Source: JAKQIM01 sp029557965 (GTDB lineage: Bacteria; Chloroflexota; Anaerolineae; Anaerolineales; UBA4823). Taken from it: a DNA stretch of 21,287 bases. The stretch covers positions 1 to 21,287 of the forward strand of contig DAOQUL010000075.1 in assembly GCA_035341015.1 (NCBI GenBank), read 5' to 3'. The notes under the pieces are model-generated. The model worked only from the letters and a program-made list of their open reading frames with translations. It had not been told where the DNA came from and did not search any database. Numbering within the stretch: position 1 is the stretch's first letter; the number at the start of each line of letters is the position of its first letter. This document shows positions 15,712-21,287 of this stretch, in pieces. The position numbers were made by a program, and so were the translations under genes.

Positions 15712-16909
15712 CACACACTGCCGCGTCGTCAAGCCGGCCCATTCCCTTCCCTTGATCTTATGTTTACTGATCCTGGCAGCCTGCCAGCCAGCCAGCGCGC
15801 TGCCCACGGCAGAGCCGCTTGTCTTAACCCCTACCTTGACGGTGACGCCATCTGAGTTGCTTATAGCCAGCCCAACTACTTTTTCTGTTGCGCCATCTCC
15901 CCAGCCATCTGCCACAGCAACCTGGCTACCTACGGATACCCCTGTCCCGCCATCGGATACTCCTACGCCTCCCCCATCCATTACCCTGCTCTTCACCGGT
16001 GTGATCGTCCCGGCGCGCTGCGTGCAGGCCGCCATTGATGCCCGCGATGATGCGCATTATGTCTACGCCGAAGTCAATGAGCTGATCCAGGGCGCCGACC
16101 TGGCGGTGGGTACGTTGAATGCCACCCTGAGCGATGCTTCAACACATAAAGGCTGCATATTTACCTATGTGCTGGTGGGCGATTCTCGCAGCGCCCAGGC
16201 TGCCGCCCAGGCTGGGTTTGATGTGATGAGCGTAGCCACCAACCATATCAAGAACTGCAATGGGCCTAGCTGTGAAGATCAAGGGAACCGCGCCTTTCTT
16301 GAAACCCTGGATAATTTGCGGGCTGCCGGAATCCAGCCGGTGGGCGCTGGAAGCGCGCTGGATGAGGCGCTGGCTCCGGTGGTTGTGACAGTACAGGGCG
16401 TGCGCTTTGGCATCGTTTCGCTGGGCATGGTTGAGCCGTTGGCCTTTGCCAGCGAGGATTCTCCGGGCATTGCCCCGCTGACGGATGAGAATTTACGCAC
16501 CGCCATTGAGGCTGCGCGCCAGGTTTCAGACGTGGTCATCGCCATGCCGCATTGGGGGCCAGAAGATTCTCCGGATCCAAGCGACTACCAGATCCGTTTC
16601 GCTGAGCGCATCGTAGAAGCCGGCGCTGACCTGGTGGTAGGCAACCACACGCATGTTGTTCAGGCATACCAGCAGATCGATGGCATTGATGTGTTTTACG
16701 GCCTGGGGAACTTTGTTTTCGACCAAACCTGGGACCTGGCTCACCAACAGGGCGTGATCTTGTTGGTCCATTTTGAAGGCTCGCATTACACGGGTTATGA
16801 GCTGATCCCCACGCATGTGGACGGCGATGGCACGGTCCATATTGCTGGGGAGGATGAGGCGCAGCAGATTTTGCAGCGCATTCAAGACGCCAGCGAGCGG
16901 TTGAAATAG
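15704..16909 (+). CDS. CapA/PgsA-like lipoprotein (metallophosphatase-fold)
   Basis: 401 residues from a TTG start at 15704, chosen because it directly precedes a lipoprotein signal peptide (LILAAC, C27) and has a Shine-Dalgarno sequence. In-frame ATGs further upstream lie within the previous gene and give no signal peptide. A Thr/Pro-rich linker (about 40-90) leads to a CapA-like domain with ADLAVGTLNATL, FDVMSVATNHIKN, LRAAGIQPVGAG, VVIAMPHWGPE and GADLVVGNHTHVVQ, then GLGNFVFDQ. CapA proteins belong to poly-gamma-glutamate capsule synthesis and have a calcineurin-like fold. The usual LxFTGD motif reads LLFTGVIVPARC (V100 in place of Asp) and the usual NLE reads TLN, so two expected metal-site positions are changed while the H/N motifs remain. 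No capB/capC-like genes are nearby, so capsule synthesis is doubtful; a surface hydrolase or binding role is possible. Confidence 0.85.
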   Translation: MSNTHCRVVKPAHSLPLILCLLILAACQPASALPTAEPLVLTPTLTVTPSELLIASPTTFSVAPSPQPSATATWLPTDTPVPPSDTPTPPPSITLLFTGVIVPARCVQAAIDARDDAHYVYAEVNELIQGADLAVGTLNATLSDASTHKGCIFTYVLVGDSRSAQAAAQAGFDVMSVATNHIKNCNGPSCEDQGNRAFLETLDNLRAAGIQPVGAGSALDEALAPVVVTVQGVRFGIVSLGMVEPLAFASEDSPGIAPLTDENLRTAIEAARQVSDVVIAMPHWGPEDSPDPSDYQIRFAERIVEAGADLVVGNHTHVVQAYQQIDGIDVFYGLGNFVFDQTWDLAHQQGVILLVHFEGSHYTGYELIPTHVDGDGTVHIAGEDEAQQILQRIQDASERLK

Positions 16910-16956
16910 CAAGCCTTTAAGATTTGTTAAAGATTTGATTGTAATCGGGGAATAGA

Positions 16957-16985
16957 TTGACCTCTTTGCCGCACTCTGATAGACT
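16957..16985 (+). promoter_or_regulatory. Promoter of the dnaX operon, leaderless
   Basis: TTGACC (16957-16962), a 17-bp spacer and TAGACT (16980-16985) make a good sigma70-type promoter. The -10 ends 6 nt before the ATG at 16992, so the mRNA should begin at or beside the start codon. No Shine-Dalgarno sequence is present. Confidence 0.75.
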
Positions 16986-16991
16986 CTAGTT

Positions 16992-18566
16992 ATGTCGCAA
17001 GCACTGTATCGCAAATGGCGCCCGGCCCAGTGGGATGAGGTGATTGGCCAACAGCATGTTGTGCAGACGCTGCGCAATGCTATCGCTGCCGACCGGGTGG
17101 CTCATGCCTTCTTGTTTGCCGGGCCGCGCGGCACCGGCAAAACCACCACGGCTCGCCTGTTGGCCAAGGCCGTGAACTGCCTGGATGCAGAGCTGTCCAA
17201 GCGCCCTTGCAACGTCTGCGCCCACTGCCAGGCCGTCAACCAGGGCCGTTTCATGGACCTGATTGAGATCGATGCCGCATCCAACACCAGTGTTGAAGAT
17301 GTGCGCAACCTGCGGGATAAGATCAATTTCTCGCCCAACCAGGGCCGTTTCAAGGTCTATATCGTGGACGAAGTCCACATGCTCTCGACGGCGGCCTTTA
17401 ACGCCCTGCTCAAGACGCTCGAAGAACCCCCCTCACACGCCATTTTCATCCTGGCTACCACCGAAGTACACAAGATCCCTGCTACTGTGCTTTCGCGCTG
17501 CCAGCGCCACGAATTTCGCCGCATCCCGGTGAACGAGATCGTGGCCAATTTAAAGACCCTGGCAGAAGGCGAGGGTATTGAAGTTCAGCCTGAGGCCCTC
17601 ACCTTGCTGGCGCGCCAGGCCACCGGCGCCATGCGCGACGCCATTTCTCTGCTGGATCAATTGGCCTCAGCCGGCAAGCCGGTGACGCTTGAAATGGCCC
17701 AGTCTGTTTTGGGCACAGCTACCAGCCAGGCGGTGCTCGACCTGGTGGAGGCTATTATTGCCCAACAGTCGGCCGAGGGGCTGGATATTTTGCACCGCAC
17801 CCTGGATGCCGGCAGTGATCCGCGCCAGTTTGCGCGCCAGATCGTCGATTACCTGCGCAGCCTGCTCTTGGTGAGCATGGGCAACGCCGCCCAGGTGGAT
17901 GCTACCGTAGAAGTGCGCGCCCAGATGGCGCGCCACAGCCAGGCCCTGCCTGCTTCTGAACTGCTGCGCCTGATCCAGGCTTTTAACCAGGCCGCCAGCG
18001 ATGGGCGCGGCAGTTGGCAACCGGCTTTGCCCCTCGAGATGGCCTTTGTGGAGGCGCTCACCGCTCCTTCTGAGCCTGCCGTGCCAACGCCGGCCCCGGC
18101 CCGCGCCGCGCCGCCCCCGGCCAGGCCCACTGCCCAGGCGGCGCGCCCTGCCAAGGCCGCCCCGCCGCCCGACGAAGAGACAGAGGAAGCGCCCGCTGAA
18201 GAGCTTGCGCCTGAAGATGCTTCGGCTAACCAACGCTTGGAGGAAAATTGGCGCAAATTGTTGGGTGCGGTGCGCCATGCCAATCCCCAGGTGTACGGCT
18301 TGCTGAATTCCAGCCGCTCTCACCTGATCAAAGGCAGTGTCTTGATCTTAGGGTATCCCAGCGACATCCTCAAAACACAGGTGGAAAAGTCGCATAATCT
18401 TGAAGTGATCCAGGCGGCAATCAAAGAGGTGCTGGGCCTGGATGTTACCGTGCGCTGCTATGTTGCCAGCGGTAAACGCAGTACCCCGCCCCCCGATGTC
18501 GACAGCGACGGCATGGTTGCCGCCGCCCTACGTGACCTGGGCGGAGAAATCGTAGACGTGCAATAG
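16992..18566 (+). CDS. dnaX: DNA polymerase III subunit gamma/tau
   Basis: 524 residues. This is the clamp-loader ATPase that opens and loads the sliding clamp and links core polymerases. The AAA+ domain shows YRKWRPxxWDEVIGQ, Walker A GPRGTGKTT (44-52), zinc-site cysteines C63, C73, C76 and C79, Walker B VYIVDEVHM (122-130), LLKTLEEPP and sensor 1 ATTEVHKIPATVLSRCQ with the SRC motif at 168-170. An Ala/Pro-rich linker (about 358-400) separates this from the tau-like C-terminal domain (about 410-505, ENWRKLLGAVR). It is shorter than E. coli tau (643) but longer than gamma. I saw no A6G-type slippery run, so one product is expected. It is the first gene of the dnaX-ybaB-recR operon; ybaB begins 10 nt after its stop. 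Confidence 0.97.
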   Translation: MSQALYRKWRPAQWDEVIGQQHVVQTLRNAIAADRVAHAFLFAGPRGTGKTTTARLLAKAVNCLDAELSKRPCNVCAHCQAVNQGRFMDLIEIDAASNTSVEDVRNLRDKINFSPNQGRFKVYIVDEVHMLSTAAFNALLKTLEEPPSHAIFILATTEVHKIPATVLSRCQRHEFRRIPVNEIVANLKTLAEGEGIEVQPEALTLLARQATGAMRDAISLLDQLASAGKPVTLEMAQSVLGTATSQAVLDLVEAIIAQQSAEGLDILHRTLDAGSDPRQFARQIVDYLRSLLLVSMGNAAQVDATVEVRAQMARHSQALPASELLRLIQAFNQAASDGRGSWQPALPLEMAFVEALTAPSEPAVPTPAPARAAPPPARPTAQAARPAKAAPPPDEETEEAPAEELAPEDASANQRLEENWRKLLGAVRHANPQVYGLLNSSRSHLIKGSVLILGYPSDILKTQVEKSHNLEVIQAAIKEVLGLDVTVRCYVASGKRSTPPPDVDSDGMVAAALRDLGGEIVDVQ

Positions 18567-18576
18567 GAGAAATAAA

Positions 18577-18900
18577 ATGGCCAAAGGATTTCATGGCGCA
18601 AAAAAGAACCCCATGGGTATGATGCAGCAGATGCAGCGTTTGCAAGAACAACTCCAGCAAACCCAAGAACAACTTGCCAACGAGACCGTCACTTACTCTG
18701 CCGGGGGCGGTGCTATCAAGGTGGTTGCCACGGGTGACCAACGCTGCCAATCAGTGACGATTGACCCTGAGCTGCTTAAAGACAGCGATGTGGAAATGCT
18801 GCAAGACCTGATCTTGACTGCGGTCAATGGGGCCCTGGACGCTTCGCGCGACCTGGCCTCGCAGAAGCTGGGCCCCCTGGCGGGCGGCCTGCCCTTCTAA
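18577..18900 (+). CDS. ybaB: YbaB/EbfC family nucleoid-associated protein
   Basis: 107 residues, the family size. Members are small dimeric DNA-binding proteins near replication and recombination functions. The fold is shown by a Met/Gln-rich coiled coil (about 12-35, MMQQMQRLQEQLQQTQEQL), then the strand motif YSAGGGAIKVVATGDQR, SVTIDPELLKD and a C-terminal DLILTAVNGALD helix. A Shine-Dalgarno sequence AGGAG lies 6 nt before the ATG. It sits between dnaX and recR, the standard order in many bacteria, and recR starts 6 nt after its stop. Confidence 0.95.
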   Translation: MAKGFHGAKKNPMGMMQQMQRLQEQLQQTQEQLANETVTYSAGGGAIKVVATGDQRCQSVTIDPELLKDSDVEMLQDLILTAVNGALDASRDLASQKLGPLAGGLPF

Positions 18901-18906
18901 GTTGGT

Positions 18907-19512
18907 ATGATCTTACCTGCCCCCATCCAGAATCTGATCAACGCGTTTGCGCGCTTGCCGGGTATTGGCCCTAAGACGGCCTCCCGGCTGGCTTTTTACC
19001 TCGTCAATGCCCCCGAAGACCTGTCTTTGGAGCTGGCCGAAGCCTTGCAGGCGCTCAAGGCCAACACGGTGGACTGCCCGATCTGCTTCAACATCACCAC
19101 CTATGGGCGCGAAATGTGTGAGATTTGCGCCAGCAGCGAGCGCGACCCCGGCCTGGTGTGCGTGGTAGAAGAGCCGTTGGATGTGCTGGCTTTGGAGCGT
19201 ACGGGGGGATTCCAGGGGCGTTACCATGTGCTGCGCGGGGCGCTCTCGCCCATTGAAGGGATTGGGCCTGAAGATCTGCGCATCCGCGAGCTGTTGGGGC
19301 GCGTGCGCGAGGGCGGCATCCAAGAGATCATCCTGGCTACGAACCCCAGCATGGAGGGGGATGCCACCGCCATGTACATCCAGCAGCAGCTTGCGCCCCT
19401 GGGTGTGCGGGTGACGCGCCTGGCGCGCGGCCTGCCGATTGGCGGCGACCTGGAATATGCTGACCAGAGTACGCTGCTGCGTGCCCTGATGGGGCGGCAA
19501 GAGCTGGGTTAA
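18907..19512 (+). CDS. recR: Recombination protein RecR
   Basis: 201 residues, typical length. RecR acts with RecF and RecO to load RecA on gapped DNA. It has a helix-hairpin-helix (FARLPGIGPKTASRLAFYLV, 15-34), a four-cysteine zinc motif (C57, C60, C71 and C74 in CPIC and CEIC), and a Toprim domain (about 83-178) with VVEEPLDVLALE, YHVLRGALSPIEGIGPEDL and NPSMEGDATA. The C-terminus RLARGLPIGGDLEYADQSTL is the usual ending. There is no clear Shine-Dalgarno sequence; the ATG is 6 nt after the ybaB stop, so translation is probably coupled. It is the last gene of the operon. Confidence 0.97.
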   Translation: MILPAPIQNLINAFARLPGIGPKTASRLAFYLVNAPEDLSLELAEALQALKANTVDCPICFNITTYGREMCEICASSERDPGLVCVVEEPLDVLALERTGGFQGRYHVLRGALSPIEGIGPEDLRIRELLGRVREGGIQEIILATNPSMEGDATAMYIQQQLAPLGVRVTRLARGLPIGGDLEYADQSTLLRALMGRQELG

Positions 19513-19559
19513 ACGGGGAAATTGGTGGCAAATTGCTCGAAATTGCCCCTAAAAAGGCC

Positions 19560-19587
19560 TTGACATATTCTCGGTTTGGCATATAAT
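19560..19587 (+). promoter_or_regulatory. rRNA promoter P1
   Basis: Consensus TTGACA (19560-19565), a 16-bp spacer and consensus TATAAT (19582-19587). It lies about 300 bp upstream of the 16S gene and 47 bp after the recR stop. The -35 is part of a 17-bp block repeated exactly at P2. Confidence 0.85.
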
Positions 19588-19663
19588 TCTGTTCGCTCAA
19601 ATGCACAACACTGTTCTAGCCCCCTTGAGGGCAGAATGTTGACAACCGAATAGAGACGCTCTG

Positions 19664-19701
19664 CGTCAGAGACTGCGGCCCAAAAGCCGGCTTGTCTGAC
19701 G
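19664..19701 (+). other. Imperfect stem in the rRNA leader
   Basis: CGTCAGA (19664-19670) pairs with TCTGACG (19695-19701), and the inner bases around CCCAAAAG can form further GC pairs with mismatches. It lies between P1 and P2 and would be present only in P1 transcripts. Confidence 0.45.
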
Positions 19702-19702
19702 T

Positions 19703-19732
19703 GCCGATGTTGAAAACAACATCGGCAATTTT
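19703..19732 (+). terminator. Terminator-like hairpin between rRNA promoters P1 and P2
   Basis: GCCGATGTTG (19703-19712) pairs perfectly with CAACATCGGC (19717-19726) around AAAA, followed by AATTTTG. A 10-bp stem with a short T-run resembles an intrinsic terminator or attenuator acting on P1 transcripts only. Confidence 0.55.
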
Positions 19733-19747
19733 GTCTCTAAAAAGGCC

Positions 19748-19776
19748 TTGACAGGCCCAGGGGGCGGTGGTAGAAT
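19748..19776 (+). promoter_or_regulatory. rRNA promoter P2
   Basis: Consensus TTGACA (19748-19753), a 17-bp spacer and TAGAAT (19771-19776). The upstream block CTAAAAAGGCCTTGACA (19737-19753) is identical to that at P1 (19549-19565). The spacer is very GC-rich, unlike that of P1. Confidence 0.85.
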
Positions 19777-19798
19777 ACTGCCCGCTCGGTTGAAAAAG

Positions 19799-19810
19799 AA
19801 CCTTAACAAC
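19799..19810 (+). promoter_or_regulatory. boxA-like antitermination element
   Basis: AACCTTAACAAC resembles the core of bacterial rRNA boxA (E. coli TGCTCTTTAACA), the RNA site bound by NusB-NusE. It lies between P2 and the terminator-like hairpin directly before 16S, where an antiterminator would be expected. Confidence 0.45.
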
Positions 19811-19867
19811 TGAAGAGTGATAGGAAGTGACGACTCGCAATTCCAGTTAAAATTCGCAAGAACCTAT

Positions 19868-19886
19868 GCATCGAAAGATGCTTTTT

Positions 19887-19889
<3 letters not shown>
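19868..19889 (+). terminator. Terminator-like hairpin directly before 16S rRNA
   Basis: GCATC (19868-19872) and GATGC (19877-19881) pair around a GAAA tetraloop, followed at once by eight T residues (19882-19889). This has the form of a short intrinsic terminator but lies at the 5' end of the 16S gene. It may also be part of a processing structure. Confidence 0.5.

Positions 19890-21287
<1,398 letters not shown>

Noticed and set aside
15704..16909. A capsule biosynthesis locus inferred from the CapA-like gene
   Set aside because: No capB, capC or other capsule gene is nearby, and two metal-site motifs are changed.
16992..18566. Programmed frameshifting in dnaX to make a shorter gamma subunit
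   Set aside because: I found no A-AAA-AAG-type slippery run or stop positioned to give a gamma-length product.
19515..19550. Terminator after recR (GGGG and CCCC flanking AATT-rich arms)
   Set aside because: The stem is short and imperfect with a long loop and no T-run after it; it overlaps the block upstream of rRNA P1.
19639..19667. A third rRNA promoter starting at TTGACA (19639-19644)
   Set aside because: No acceptable -10 hexamer occurs 16-18 nt downstream.

Overview
The window reads as a scaffold of a GC-rich member of the Chloroflexota, most likely class Anaerolineae. The 16S rRNA gene at the right end carries GGTAAAACGTAGGAGGCGA after the 530 loop, which I associate with Anaerolineae. 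Lipoproteins with four-tryptophan (NBR1-type) Ig domains and long Thr/Pro linkers fit the same group. Two runs of exactly 100 N (4944-5043, 8655-8754) are scaffold gaps of unknown true length, so the source looks like a draft or metagenome assembly.

Layout. (1) 1-7276, plus strand: most of one giant secreted surface gene, cut by the window edge and by a gap. Its product is a mosaic of FG-GAP repeats, an anchor-D-type Ig domain, cadherin-like Ig domains, three delta-60 repeat arrays and two PKD domains. Each delta-60 array has exactly seven repeats and sits inside an Ig-like domain. (2) 7286-8305, minus strand: an APH-fold kinase resembling spectinomycin phosphotransferase APH(9). It is divergent from a VanZ-like membrane gene (8326 onward), and both promoters fit in the 20 bp between the two start codons. 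(3) 8755-10016, minus strand: a membrane-anchored C39-type cysteine peptidase-like protein with TPRs, truncated by the second gap. (4) 10117-11460: miaB-type methylthiotransferase. (5) 11633-14093: two paralogous FW-domain lipoproteins, each followed by a strong hairpin. (6) 14151-16909: queG, a small unrecognised gene and a CapA-like lipoprotein. (7) 16992-19512: the conserved dnaX-ybaB-recR operon. (8) 19513-21287: an rRNA leader with tandem promoters, terminator-like hairpins and a boxA-like element, then the 5' ~1.4 kb of 16S rRNA.

How the parts work together. The left half is envelope and surface biology: a giant adhesin-like protein, anchored peptidase and lipoproteins. The right half is housekeeping: tRNA modification by miaB and queG, replication and repair by dnaX and recR, and rRNA. 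Five genes (the APH-like gene, the VanZ-like gene, the C39 gene, miaB and dnaX) have a -10 hexamer ending 6-7 nt before the start codon and no Shine-Dalgarno sequence, which predicts leaderless mRNAs. The lipoprotein genes and the operon-internal ybaB have clear Shine-Dalgarno sequences.

The best candidate for something undescribed is the giant protein, in which whole seven-repeat propeller-like modules appear to be inserted at the same place in three Ig-like domains. I found no CRISPR array, transposase, tRNA or recognisable defence system. Family assignments rest on motifs recalled from memory, not on database searches.
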